A stretch of 10,492 nt of DNA, taken from contig CAAFMK010000086.1 of assembly GCA_900763995.1 (NCBI GenBank), positions 1 through 10,492 of the forward strand. Reading direction: 5' to 3'. The position numbers and the translations under genes are program-made. Positions 1 through 7,292 of this stretch are shown here, piece after piece (position 1 is the first letter of the stretch; each line of letters begins with the position of its first letter). Under the pieces are notes generated by a model. It did no database searches. It was not told where the DNA came from and worked only from the letters and a program-made list of their open reading frames with translations. Source of the stretch: an uncultured Oscillospiraceae bacterium. GTDB taxonomy: Bacteria > Bacillota > Clostridia > Oscillospirales > Oscillospiraceae.

Positions 1-297
1 ATAGCACAGGTTTTTCAGGATGAATAGACCTATTTAAAAATTTTCCCATCCATTCCAAGCAAAATTCCAGAAATTTTTATTGCAGTCCCACTGATTTGGC
101 ACATTTGGCGGGGAGATTGCACAGATCAAGGGGAGAGACACAGCGGGTGGTCTGGTTCAGTGGCAGGAAACAGGATAGCAGGATGTTTTTCTCTGTTTGA
201 TCCAGAGGATGTGACCAGCTACAGCGGGATCACTCCAGAAGGGCCTGAACCAGATGATGGAAAACCCATCTGCGTGTCAGCAAAGCTGCCATGTAAA
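1..297. other. Region with no convincing gene, left edge
   Basis: This stretch lies beyond the terminator that closes the rpoD cluster. I find no intact reading frame with a ribosome binding site on either strand. The best candidate is a minus-strand frame from an ATG at 292-290 to TAA at 79-77, interrupted by an in-frame TGA at 232-230; it is listed separately. Bases 1-80 are AT-rich with runs of A and T, as is common between genes, and could carry a leftward promoter for a gene outside the window, but I see no good -35/-10 pair. Confidence 0.5.
77..292 (-). pseudogene. Possible remnant of a small protein gene (one in-frame stop)
   Basis: A minus-strand frame starts with ATG at 292-290 and runs 71 codons to a TAA at 79-77, broken only by a TGA at codon 21 (232-230). 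The codon choice looks fairly coding-like (many CTG, CAG, GCC, CTC). The downstream part is Cys-containing and ends in ...KCAKSVGLQ. A single G-to-A change would turn a TGG Trp codon into this TGA, so a recent nonsense mutation is possible. Against a live gene: no Shine-Dalgarno precedes the ATG, and the start sits next to the rpoD terminator. I do not recognise the product. A chance open frame is equally possible. Confidence 0.22.
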
Positions 298-340
298 TAG
301 GAAAAGGGGCCTGTGTGGGATGCACAGGCCCCTTTTCCTA
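298..340 (-). terminator. Terminator hairpin after rpoD
   Basis: A perfect 18-bp stem (298-315 with 323-340) has a 7-nt loop. It lies 29 nt beyond the rpoD stop on the minus strand. The descending arm on that strand reads CCCCTTTTCC and is followed by TATTTA, giving a U-rich but interrupted tail. The stem is symmetric enough to work in both directions. It most likely ends the dgt-dnaG-rpoD transcript. Confidence 0.85.
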
Positions 341-369
341 CGGAATTTCCGCCATAGGATATGATAAAG

Positions 370-1692
370 TTAGTTGAGGTAGTCCTTCAATTTTTTGGAA
401 CGGGAGGGGTGTCTGAGCTTTCTCAGGGCCTTGGCCTCGATCTGGCGGATACGCTCACGGGTGACCTTGAACTCCTTACCCACCTCTTCCAAAGTCCGGG
501 TACGGCCATCCTCAATGCCAAAGCGGAGCTTGAGCACCTTCTCCTCTCTGGGGGTCAGGGTGGACAGCACCTCCACCAGCTGCTCCTTGAGCAGGGTGAA
601 GGAGGCGGCCTCAGCGGGCTCAGAGGCATCCTCATCAGGGATAAAGTCACCCAGATGGCTGTCCTCCTCCTCGCCGATGGGGGTCTCCAGAGAGACGGGC
701 TCCTGAGCGATTTTCAAAATCTCACGCACCCGCTCCACGGGCATATTCATCTCAGCGGCTGTCTCCTCAGCGGTGGGGTCGTGGCCCAGCTCCTGCAAGA
801 GCTGACGGTTGACACGGATGACCTTGTTGATGGTCTCTACCATGTGTACAGGGATGCGGATGGTGCGGGCCTGATCGGCAATGGCACGGGTAATGGCCTG
901 ACGGATCCACCAGGTGGCGTAGGTGGAGAACTTATAGCCCTTGGTGTAGTCAAACTTTTCCACAGCCTTGATCAGACCCAGATTGCCCTCCTGGATCAGA
1001 TCCAAAAACTGCATTCCACGGCCCACATAGCGCTTGGCAATGGACACTACCAGACGCAGGTTGGCCTCTGCCAGACGCTGGCGGGCCCGCTCACCCCGGC
1101 GGATGGCCCGCTTGAGCTCCTTTTGCAGCTCCTCAGGGATTTCCTCACCGCTGCGGACAAGCTCATCCATCTGCTCTTGTGCAGCGGTGCCGGCGTTCAT
1201 ATCCTGGGCCAGCTCCACCTCCTCCTCAGAGGTCAGCAGATTCACCTTGCCGATCTCCTTCAGGTACATACGCACAGGGTCATCGGTGCCAAAGGTGTCC
1301 ACCAGGGTATTGGGGTCCACCATCTCCTCCTCACTGATGTCCTCCATCTCATCCATGGGGGGGTCAATGTCATCAGGCAGGTCAGGGATATAGTCCTCAC
1401 CAACGGTCTCGATACCCAGATTTTCCAAGGTATCATAGATCTTGTCCATCTGCTCGCCGCCCAAATCCATATCCTCCAGCACATCTAGCAGCTCAGAGGA
1501 GGAGAGCTTCCCCTTTTTTTTGCCCCGCTCGATGAGATCGGCCAGTTTGTCTGAACCAGCGATCCCACCGACCACTTTCATGATCTCCACCTTACCGGTT
1601 TCCATGCGGGTTTGAATATCGTTCCGCTTGTCCATTTTCTCCTTCTGCTCGGCGGTGATGGTGTGTTCGATTCCTGTTTTTTTGACGCTCAT
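370..1692 (-). CDS. rpoD: RNA polymerase primary sigma factor RpoD/SigA
   Basis: This is the 440-residue housekeeping sigma-70 factor, which joins core RNA polymerase and recognises -35/-10 promoters. The N-terminal part (about 35-130) is the acidic region 1.1 type. Region 1.2 is near 135-165 (DDPVRMYLKEIGKVNLL). Region 2 is about 205-275 and holds the near-invariant RLVVSIAKRYVGRG, DLIQEGNLGL and YATWWIRQAI motifs for core binding, -10 reading and melting. Region 3 is about 280-350. Region 4 is about 370-440, with a helix-turn-helix (VGKEFKVTRERIRQIEAKAL) for the -35 box. The length is that of Firmicute SigA rather than the longer proteobacterial form. The ATG overlaps the dnaG stop (ATGA), with GGAGG 7 nt upstream inside dnaG, so translation is probably coupled. 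Confidence 0.98.
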   Translation of the reverse strand: MSVKKTGIEHTITAEQKEKMDKRNDIQTRMETGKVEIMKVVGGIAGSDKLADLIERGKKKGKLSSSELLDVLEDMDLGGEQMDKIYDTLENLGIETVGEDYIPDLPDDIDPPMDEMEDISEEEMVDPNTLVDTFGTDDPVRMYLKEIGKVNLLTSEEEVELAQDMNAGTAAQEQMDELVRSGEEIPEELQKELKRAIRRGERARQRLAEANLRLVVSIAKRYVGRGMQFLDLIQEGNLGLIKAVEKFDYTKGYKFSTYATWWIRQAITRAIADQARTIRIPVHMVETINKVIRVNRQLLQELGHDPTAEETAAEMNMPVERVREILKIAQEPVSLETPIGEEEDSHLGDFIPDEDASEPAEAASFTLLKEQLVEVLSTLTPREEKVLKLRFGIEDGRTRTLEEVGKEFKVTRERIRQIEAKALRKLRHPSRSKKLKDYLN

Positions 1693-3455
1693 GGCCTTTC
1701 CTCCAAATATGCTTTCTTTTGTTGATATTTTTTCTGTGCAGCCAGCAGGAGATCATCCCCCTGCTCCTCGCCCCCCCGCAGGAGGGCTTCGCCACGAATC
1801 ATAGATATGTAGTCCCCAATGGACTGTTGGCTGTTTCCAATGGACTCCGGCTGGGATAAGACCTGGGCCAGATGATCCATCTCCTCGCTGGTAAAGTGTT
1901 CAGCCAGGGCGGGAAGATGGGTGGACAGCCCCTGCCTGATCCGGTTGGACAGCAGCTGAAAGGTGCGTCCCAGCAGGGGAGAGGAGAACTCCTCCCCCTC
2001 TATGTCTCCCATGCGCTCCAGCAGCCCAGGGTCAAGCACCAGCAGGCGGATCAGCCCCTCCTCGGCCCGGGCGGAGCGGATATTTTCGTACCGCAGCCCT
2101 CTGGCTCTGGGCTGGAGCTGATGGACAGGGGCCAGCTCCTGGCGCTCCTGCTGCTTTTTCTCCCGCCGCAGACGGCTGCGGAAGGCCCGGTCCACCTCCA
2201 GCTTCATAGCCTCCTGGGTAATACCGGCGGTCTGGGCCGCGTGTCCGCCGTAGATCTCTCGCTCCACTGCGCTGTGCAGGGTGGAGATCATCTCAGCCGC
2301 CTCCTGAAGGAAGGCCACCTTTTGCACATCATCTTCCAAGTCGTACTTGCGCTGGATCTGGGCCAGACGGTAGTCCACCTGATTTTCGCTTTGATCCAGC
2401 AGTTGTGCAAAGGCCTCCCGCCCGAAAGCTTTGATAAACTCGTCGGGATCTTTGGCCCCCTGCATACGCAGGACGCGCACCTTGATCCCAGCCTTTTCAA
2501 GCAATGGGATGGCCCGCTGGGCCGCAGCCACTCCGGCTCCATCCCCATCATAGGATAAAATAGCCTCTTTAAAATACCGGGCCAGCAGTTGGCCGTGCTC
2601 CTCAGTCAGTGCGGTGCCCAGCGAGGCTACCGCGTTGTCAAAGCCCGCCTGATGGAGGGCGATGGTATCCATATAGCCCTCCGTGAGGATCACCCGGCCA
2701 GACTTGGAATTTTTGGCCATATTCAGGGCAAAAATATTCCGGCTTTTGTTGTACACCGGGGTGTCAGGGGAGTTGAGGTACTTGGGCAGGGTGTCGTCCA
2801 TCACCCGCCCGCCAAAGCCGATCACATTGCCCCGCACATCGATAATGGGAAATATGACCCGGTTGCGGAAGCGGTCATAGATCTGGCCATTCTGGCTGCT
2901 CACAGCCAGCCCGGCATCCAGCAGATCCCGCTTCTCATAGCCCTGAGTACCCAGCTCAGTGATAAGGGCATCCCATCGGTCTGGAGCAAAGCCCAGACCA
3001 AAGCGGGTCAGTGTCCCCTTGGAGAGCCCCCGCCTACGGAGGTACTCCAGCCCGCTGGCCCCCTCTGGGCTATGGAGCCAGCGGTGGAAGGTCTGGGCGG
3101 CCTTTCGGTTCATCTCCAAAATCTTCTCCCGCCGCTCCCGCATTCCAGAGGCCCCCCCCTGATACTCTGGCACCACCATTCCAACCCGCTTGGCCAGAAC
3201 GGCTACCGCATCTCCAAAGGGGAGGTTTTCCAGTTCCATCACATAGTTGATGGCGCCGCCCCCCTTGCCACAGCCAAAGCACTTGTAGATCTGGCGGTCA
3301 GGCACTACATGGAAGGAGGGGGTCTTTTCACTGTGAAAGGGGCAGCACCCCCAGTAGCTGCTCCCTTTTTTGGTCAGACGAACGGACTCAGACACCAGAT
3401 CCACAAGGTCTGTCCGGGCGATCAGCTCATCTAAAAAACGCTCTGGCAGCGGCAA
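1689..3455 (-). CDS. dnaG: DNA primase DnaG
   Basis: This primase makes the short RNA primers for DNA replication with the DnaB-type helicase. It has 588 residues, normal for bacteria. The N-terminal zinc-binding domain carries C38, H41, C59 and C62 (CPFH ... CFGC). The polymerase core contains RFRNRVIFPI and GFGGR (about 195-217) and PKYLNSPDTPVYNKS (224-238). The TOPRIM domain shows E259 in LTEGYMD and the metal-binding DGD at 303-305 (YDGDGAG). The C-terminal helicase-interaction domain (about 450-588) is the variable part, as usual. The start is a TTG at 3455-3453: the residues after it match the family N-terminus and no ATG or GTG lies in frame before the upstream stop. Only a weak GGGG-type ribosome site precedes it. 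The gene lies 94 nt after dgt and overlaps rpoD by 4 nt. Confidence 0.98.
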   Translation of the reverse strand: MPLPERFLDELIARTDLVDLVSESVRLTKKGSSYWGCCPFHSEKTPSFHVVPDRQIYKCFGCGKGGGAINYVMELENLPFGDAVAVLAKRVGMVVPEYQGGASGMRERREKILEMNRKAAQTFHRWLHSPEGASGLEYLRRRGLSKGTLTRFGLGFAPDRWDALITELGTQGYEKRDLLDAGLAVSSQNGQIYDRFRNRVIFPIIDVRGNVIGFGGRVMDDTLPKYLNSPDTPVYNKSRNIFALNMAKNSKSGRVILTEGYMDTIALHQAGFDNAVASLGTALTEEHGQLLARYFKEAILSYDGDGAGVAAAQRAIPLLEKAGIKVRVLRMQGAKDPDEFIKAFGREAFAQLLDQSENQVDYRLAQIQRKYDLEDDVQKVAFLQEAAEMISTLHSAVEREIYGGHAAQTAGITQEAMKLEVDRAFRSRLRREKKQQERQELAPVHQLQPRARGLRYENIRSARAEEGLIRLLVLDPGLLERMGDIEGEEFSSPLLGRTFQLLSNRIRQGLSTHLPALAEHFTSEEMDHLAQVLSQPESIGNSQQSIGDYISMIRGEALLRGGEEQGDDLLLAAQKKYQQKKAYLEERP

Positions 3456-3549
3456 GAGGTACCCCGTCCTTTCAAAATAGATCTTCCTATGTTTAACCCA
3501 TATAGCCCGATTTTATGCCATAATTGACCATCACATGGACTTTTCTTCC

Positions 3550-4554
3550 CTATTTCAAAGTCCAGCCCACTGGGATAAACAGCTGTTTAAAGGTTTCCAA
3601 TGCAAAGGGGTCAGTCATGCCAGCGATGTAGTCACACACCGCCCGCTCCACGCCCTCCTCCTCCCGGATGGTCTGGAAATCATCTGGCAGCTGGTCGGGG
3701 TGCTTTTGATAGTGTTCAAAGAGGCGGCGCAGCATATCCTGCGCCTTGCACTCCTCCCCCTTTGCCACAGGGTTGGTGTACACATGGGCAAACATAAAGC
3801 CCTTCAAGGTCTCCATAGCCTGGCCAACCTCAGGGGACTGGCAGATCTGCTCCTGCCACTGGCTGGCCTGAATGGCATCCCTTACCAGGGTGTCGATCCG
3901 GGCCTTGTGGGTAAAGCCCAGCACATTGGACACCTCCAGGGGGATGTCCATAGGAAAGAGCACCCCGCCCCGCAGGGCATCCTCAATATCGTGGTTGATG
4001 TAGGCGATGTGGTCGGCCAAACGCACCACCTGGCCCTCCAGGGTGTGGGCATCTGGGCCTTTTGTGTGGCAGAGAATGCCGTTTCGCACCTCCCAGGTGA
4101 GGTTGAGCCCCGCCCCATTTTTCTCCAGACGATCTACCACCCGGACAGACTGCCTGTAGTGGGCAAAGCCCCCGGGCATCATGTCGTCCAGCACCCGCTC
4201 CCCGGCGTGTCCAAAGGGTGTGTGCCCCAGATCGTGGCCCAGGGCGACCGCCTCAGTCAGATCCTCATTGAGGCCCAAAGCCCGGGAGATGGTGCGGGCG
4301 ATCCGGGCCACCTCCAGCGTGTGGGTCATGCGGGTGCGGTAGTGATCTCCCTCAGGCTGGAGAAACACCTGGGTTTTGTGTTTCAGACGGCGAAAGGCCT
4401 TGGAGTACACGATCCGATCCACATCCCGCTGGAAGGGGGTGCGCACCTCGCAGGGCTCCTCAAAGCGTGCCCGCCCCTTGCTGTTGGAGGATAGGCAGGC
4501 ATTTGGGGCCAGCCGTAATGCCTCCTGTTGCTGAAGCTGTTCACATAGTGTCAC
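3550..4554 (-). CDS. dgt: Deoxyguanosinetriphosphate triphosphohydrolase (dGTPase-like HD protein)
   Basis: This HD-domain hydrolase of the Dgt family converts dNTPs (classically dGTP) to the nucleoside and triphosphate, and so influences dNTP pools. At 334 residues it matches the shorter Firmicute type. The family signature RTPFQRDVDRIVYSKAFRRL lies at 38-57, followed by KTQVF. The metal site is visible as H78 (RMTHTLEVARIAR), H107-D108 in GHDLGHTPFGH, and D181 in RLADHIAY. The GTG start at 4554-4552 has GGAGG 8 nt upstream and an in-frame TGA two codons earlier, so a longer product is excluded. Its position directly upstream of dnaG and rpoD is common in Clostridia and suggests one transcript with them. 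The true substrate range cannot be read from the sequence. Confidence 0.95.
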   Translation of the reverse strand: MTLCEQLQQQEALRLAPNACLSSNSKGRARFEEPCEVRTPFQRDVDRIVYSKAFRRLKHKTQVFLQPEGDHYRTRMTHTLEVARIARTISRALGLNEDLTEAVALGHDLGHTPFGHAGERVLDDMMPGGFAHYRQSVRVVDRLEKNGAGLNLTWEVRNGILCHTKGPDAHTLEGQVVRLADHIAYINHDIEDALRGGVLFPMDIPLEVSNVLGFTHKARIDTLVRDAIQASQWQEQICQSPEVGQAMETLKGFMFAHVYTNPVAKGEECKAQDMLRRLFEHYQKHPDQLPDDFQTIREEEGVERAVCDYIAGMTDPFALETFKQLFIPVGWTLK

Positions 4555-4594
4555 ACATCATCCCTCCATCTCGGCCATCCCACCTGGGGAAAAC

Positions 4595-4635
4595 TGCGTA
4601 CTTACGCATCCTACGAGGTTTTCTATTTATTTATA
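4595..4635 (-). promoter_or_regulatory. Leader palindrome and -10-like box before dgt
   Basis: On the minus strand a TATAAA box (4635-4630) would place a transcript start near 4623. No matching -35 is seen at normal spacing; a TTGAAA lies too far upstream. Just downstream is a perfect palindrome, TGCGTACTTACGCA (4595-4608), enclosed by a second inverted pair GAAAAC/GTTTTC (4589-4594 and 4618-4623). This could be an operator or a small leader stem of the dgt-dnaG-rpoD transcript. The promoter assignment is tentative. Confidence 0.3.
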
Positions 4636-4692
4636 CGAAATGAATTTGAGAATTCCTCTTTTTCAAAAAATATTTTTTCAAGAAGAATATAT

Positions 4693-4713
4693 ACCTGTTT
4701 TGGTCTCACAGGT
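4693..4713 (-). terminator. Weak hairpin directly after the nuclease gene
   Basis: A 6-bp stem, ACCTGT with ACAGGT, and a 9-nt loop begin at the base next to the nuclease stop codon. On the minus strand it is followed by ATATATTCTTCTT, which is U-rich but not a clean tract. It might slow or partly end transcription before dgt. An AT palindrome, A6-TA-T6 (4665-4678), follows a little further on. Confidence 0.3.
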
Positions 4714-5580
4714 TCAGGGTTTGCACTGGCCACAGGGCTCATAGCCCCGGTTGATCAATTCCTGTCGGCTCTCATTGCTTTTGATCCGATTTTGGGGCTT
4801 CATGCTCTCCACACTGGAACAGCTGGGCAGATGAAAACGCATGGAGTTTTTGTTCAGGATATAGGTGATTTCGGTGGGCTGCTGGGGCTGCTGATTGTTG
4901 TCAGCTGGCTTATTGCCATCCAGCCAGCTCTCCCCGGTGGCATAGTCAATGGTGATACCGGGCTGTACATTGTACACATAGACATGGAAGCTGACCCCCT
5001 TGCCCTGATCCTCTACAGACTGGGCCTCCATCTGCACCCCACGGGCCACCAGTTCATTCCCCTCAAAAAGGGGGGTGACCCGATAGAGCACATGGTTGCC
5101 AGTTTCATGCACATAGTCAGCCACCTCATTTTCAAAGGGGAGCATACCTGTTACATTGAGATACCGGGTGCCGGTGATGAGATTCTCCTTGTTGGCGTTC
5201 TCACCTGTGAGCTGATAGCCGATGAGGTGACAGCGGTTGTACAGGTATTTGCCATCCACATTGTCATACTTGGCCATCTGCCAGCCGCTGGGCTTGACCT
5301 TTCCAATATTTCCACGCTCCTCAGTGGGCATGGTATCAAGGCCCACTTTGGCCACAGCCTGTCCGCACCGGCCAAGATGATCCAGTGGGCTGTACTGCTC
5401 AGAGGGGATCGTCTTTTGATCCTCCTGGGTAAATTGGGGGATGTTGTCTTCCAGTTCCACATAGGGATCCCCAGTGTAGGCTGGAATCCCGTCGAGGTGA
5501 AGATGTTCCGGTTCTTCGTAGCAGCCTATCAGGGACAAGGTCAGCAACAGGGCCAGCAGGGTACTGGTCAATCGTTTCAT
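4714..5580 (-). CDS. Lipoprotein DNA/RNA non-specific endonuclease with C-terminal Cys/His domain
   Basis: This is a probable surface-anchored nuclease of 288 residues. A signal peptide of lipoprotein type (MKRL then a hydrophobic stretch) ends in the lipobox LIGC with the lipidated Cys at 20. The catalytic domain (about 55-205) resembles the Endonuclease_NS_2 / EndA-like beta-beta-alpha-metal family: the active-site strand reads NRCHLIGYQLTG (putative catalytic H118; many homologues have DRGH) and ENLITGTRYLN supplies the metal-binding Asn (N133). After a Gln/Asn/Pro linker (about 222-236), the tail (238-288) carries H250, C254, C283 and C286 in a YHxxxC ... GYxPCGxCKP pattern like the small Ada-type metal-binding module seen on secreted nucleases. 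The ATG at 5580 has GGAGG 9 nt upstream; an earlier in-frame ATG at 5622 lacks one and lies in a hairpin. A likely role is nutrient scavenging or DNA uptake outside the cell. Confidence 0.87.
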   Translation of the reverse strand: MKRLTSTLLALLLTLSLIGCYEEPEHLHLDGIPAYTGDPYVELEDNIPQFTQEDQKTIPSEQYSPLDHLGRCGQAVAKVGLDTMPTEERGNIGKVKPSGWQMAKYDNVDGKYLYNRCHLIGYQLTGENANKENLITGTRYLNVTGMLPFENEVADYVHETGNHVLYRVTPLFEGNELVARGVQMEAQSVEDQGKGVSFHVYVYNVQPGITIDYATGESWLDGNKPADNNQQPQQPTEITYILNKNSMRFHLPSCSSVESMKPQNRIKSNESRQELINRGYEPCGQCKP

Positions 5581-5611
5581 AACTGTTTTCCTCCGTTTCC
5601 TCAGGGAAAAG

Positions 5612-5637
5612 GGCCGCTCCATTTAATTGGAGAGGCC
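5612..5637 (-). repeat. Inverted repeat in the nuclease gene leader
   Basis: GGCC-g-CTCCA pairs with TGGAG-a-GGCC around a 6-nt loop, giving 9 pairs with one mismatch. It sits 32 nt before the chosen start of the nuclease gene and would form in its mRNA leader. It could be a transcript-end or mRNA-stabilising hairpin. It also buries the alternative ATG at 5622. Confidence 0.45.
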
Positions 5638-5652
5638 GCTGTGAAATACTGT

Positions 5653-5686
5653 ACCCACCACATTGGAGACAGCCGATGTGGTGGGT
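5653..5686 (-). terminator. Hairpin between antiporter and nuclease genes
   Basis: ACCCACCACAT pairs perfectly with ATGTGGTGGGT (11 bp) around a 12-nt loop, 42 nt after the antiporter stop. On the minus strand it is followed by ACAGTATTTCAC, so the U-tract of a normal intrinsic terminator is missing. It may attenuate read-through into the nuclease gene, or protect the 3' end of the antiporter mRNA. No convincing promoter lies between the two genes. Confidence 0.45.
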
Positions 5687-5728
5687 CAAAAGGGGAAAGC
5701 AATCCCCAAATGTCAGTTTTGCTGAGGA

Positions 5729-7057
5729 TCAGACCTTTTTGTTTGCCCCCACCAGGATGTAGATCATGGAGACCACAGCCAGCATATAGGGGTAAAACAG
5801 ACAGGGGATCACTTCAAAGGCAGAGATAGTGCTGCCCAGAGATATAGCGGTAGAGACTGCAATCAGCATCTGGGCACCGTAGGGGATGATCCCCTGGAAA
5901 ATACAGGAGAAGGTATCCAGCAAAGAGGCGGACTCTCTGGGGGTGATCCCGTACTCCTCGCTGATCTCCTTGGCAATGGGGCCAGCCATGACGATGGCCA
6001 CTGTGTTGTTGGCGGTGGCGATGTCCATAGCGCCCACCAGCAGGCCCACGCCCAGACGGCCGCCCACACGGCCCTTGAACACCCGGCGGATAAAGGCCAA
6101 CAGGGCCTCAAAGCCACCAAAGGCCCGAATGAGGGCACACATGGCAGATACCAGAATGGTGACCATGATGGTCTCAAACATACCAGAGGCACCAGAGCCC
6201 ATGCTGCCCAGCAGGGTCATGGCATCCACGGTGCCAGTGGTCAGGGTGATGATAATGCCGGACAGGATACCAACCAGCAAAACCAAAAACACATTCAGGC
6301 CGGCAATGCCGCCAACCAGTACCAGTATGTATGGAATGAGCAGCCAGAGGTTGTACTCTGGGATCTCGATCTGATCAAGACCGGCATTGAGTGACATGAC
6401 CAGTATAATGGCCAGGGTGAGGATGGCTGCGGGCATGGCGATTTTGAAATTGGCCTTAAATTTATCCCGCATGGGACAGCCCTGCGTGCTGCACGCCGCA
6501 ATGGTGGTGTCCGAGATAAAGGACAGATTGTCCCCAAACATGGCACCGCCCATCACTGAGCCCACACACAGTGGCGCAGAAAAGCCGGACACATCCGCCA
6601 CCGCAACTGCAATGGGGACGATCAGGGTAATGGTACCCACAGAGGTGCCCATGGCGGTGGACACAAAGCAGGCCGCTATAAACAGCACAATGACAGAGGC
6701 CCAGACCGGGGTGCCAGACAGCAGGAAATAGGCCACAGCCTCTGCGCTGTCCCGCCCAGTGACTCCTACAAATACACCGGCCACCAGAAAAATTAAAATC
6801 ATGGTCATGATGTTTTTATCTCCCACACCTTGAGCCATGATAGCCATCTTTTCATCAAATTTTAGTTTTTGATTTTGCAGACAGGCAACCAGCAGGGCGA
6901 CCATAAACACCACAACAACGGGGATATTATAAAAACCCATTTCGATTTTGAGCTTATACTCAAAGACCAGTCCCATGCCCAGATACAGCACCAAAAATAC
7001 CAGGATGGGCAACAGGGCGGCCGGGTTGCTTTGTACTTTTTTTTCTCTCTGGCTCAT
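5729..7057 (-). CDS. NhaC-family Na+/H+ antiporter
   Basis: This 442-residue polytopic membrane protein has about ten or more hydrophobic segments from residue 12 to 436. The family signature lies at 166-188: GSVMGGAMFGDNLSFISD, matching the G-D-N/K-x-S-x-x-S-D-T-T element of NhaC/MleN transporters. A second conserved polar stretch, MDIATANNTVAIVMAGPIA (344-362), and DTFSCIFQGIIPYGAQ (381-396) also fit. Such carriers exchange Na+ for H+, sometimes coupled to organic anions such as malate or to other amines, so the exact substrate is open. The ATG at 7057 has AAAGGAAGG 6 nt upstream; an in-frame GTG at 7114 has no ribosome site. A strong promoter sits about 240 nt upstream, leaving a long leader that holds a repeat-like segment. 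The nuclease gene follows on the same strand. Confidence 0.9.
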   Translation of the reverse strand: MSQREKKVQSNPAALLPILVFLVLYLGMGLVFEYKLKIEMGFYNIPVVVVFMVALLVACLQNQKLKFDEKMAIMAQGVGDKNIMTMILIFLVAGVFVGVTGRDSAEAVAYFLLSGTPVWASVIVLFIAACFVSTAMGTSVGTITLIVPIAVAVADVSGFSAPLCVGSVMGGAMFGDNLSFISDTTIAACSTQGCPMRDKFKANFKIAMPAAILTLAIILVMSLNAGLDQIEIPEYNLWLLIPYILVLVGGIAGLNVFLVLLVGILSGIIITLTTGTVDAMTLLGSMGSGASGMFETIMVTILVSAMCALIRAFGGFEALLAFIRRVFKGRVGGRLGVGLLVGAMDIATANNTVAIVMAGPIAKEISEEYGITPRESASLLDTFSCIFQGIIPYGAQMLIAVSTAISLGSTISAFEVIPCLFYPYMLAVVSMIYILVGANKKV

Positions 7058-7102
7058 AACATACCTTCCTTTCCCTCTTATAAACCAGAACAACAGGGTA
7101 TC

Positions 7103-7270
7103 TTTAGGCAACACCGCACAATGTCATCTGCGGCGCTCTGTGGAAATTTCACGCCATAAATTTGTTGTAAATCCTTGAAATCTACCCAGGATCCCCAGGG
7201 ATTCACGCCTTTTTCTGACGAGAAAGTTTCTAGGAAATTGCGCTTGCTGAATGATGCGGTATTGACTTTA
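7103..7270. repeat. MITE-like segment with imperfect terminal inverted repeats
   Basis: The left end TTTAGGCAACACCGCA (7103-7118) and the reverse complement of the right end (7255-7270, TGCGGTATTGACTTTA) match at 12 of 16 positions, and the similarity continues a few bases inward. The 168-nt interior has no reading frame and contains shorter symmetric pieces, such as CCGCA/TGCGG (7114-7118 and 7129-7133) and a GGATCC-centred CCCAGG repeat (7186-7200). The left arm is also 13/16 identical to the hairpin arm at 9561-9576. This suggests a small dispersed, non-autonomous repeat inserted in the antiporter leader. No clear target duplication is visible. Confidence 0.45.
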
Positions 7271-7292
7271 CTCTATTGATCTGTGATGTTTC

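Noticed and set aside
361..1488. Long plus-strand open frame opposite rpoD
   Set aside because: It is the antisense shadow of a certain gene: leucine/histidine/glycine-rich, no family resemblance and no ribosome site.
3456..3549. Separate promoter for dnaG
   Set aside because: Only a TAAAAT-like box without a matching -35 was seen; cotranscription with dgt is simpler.
5581..5622. N-terminal extension of the nuclease gene to an ATG at 5622
   Set aside because: No ribosome site there, the ATG lies in a hairpin, and the 5580 ATG gives a clean lipoprotein signal peptide with GGAGG upstream.
2589..5829. Other long plus-strand frames opposite dnaG, dgt and the nuclease gene
   Set aside because: All lie on the complement of well-supported genes, have skewed composition and show no domain motifs.
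7058..7114. N-terminal extension of the antiporter to a GTG at 7114
   Set aside because: It would start inside the repeat-like arm without a ribosome site; the ATG at 7057 has a good one.
7121..7286. Known riboswitch in the antiporter leader
   Set aside because: I could not recognise conserved core motifs of any riboswitch class by eye; the repeat-like ends explain the structure better.
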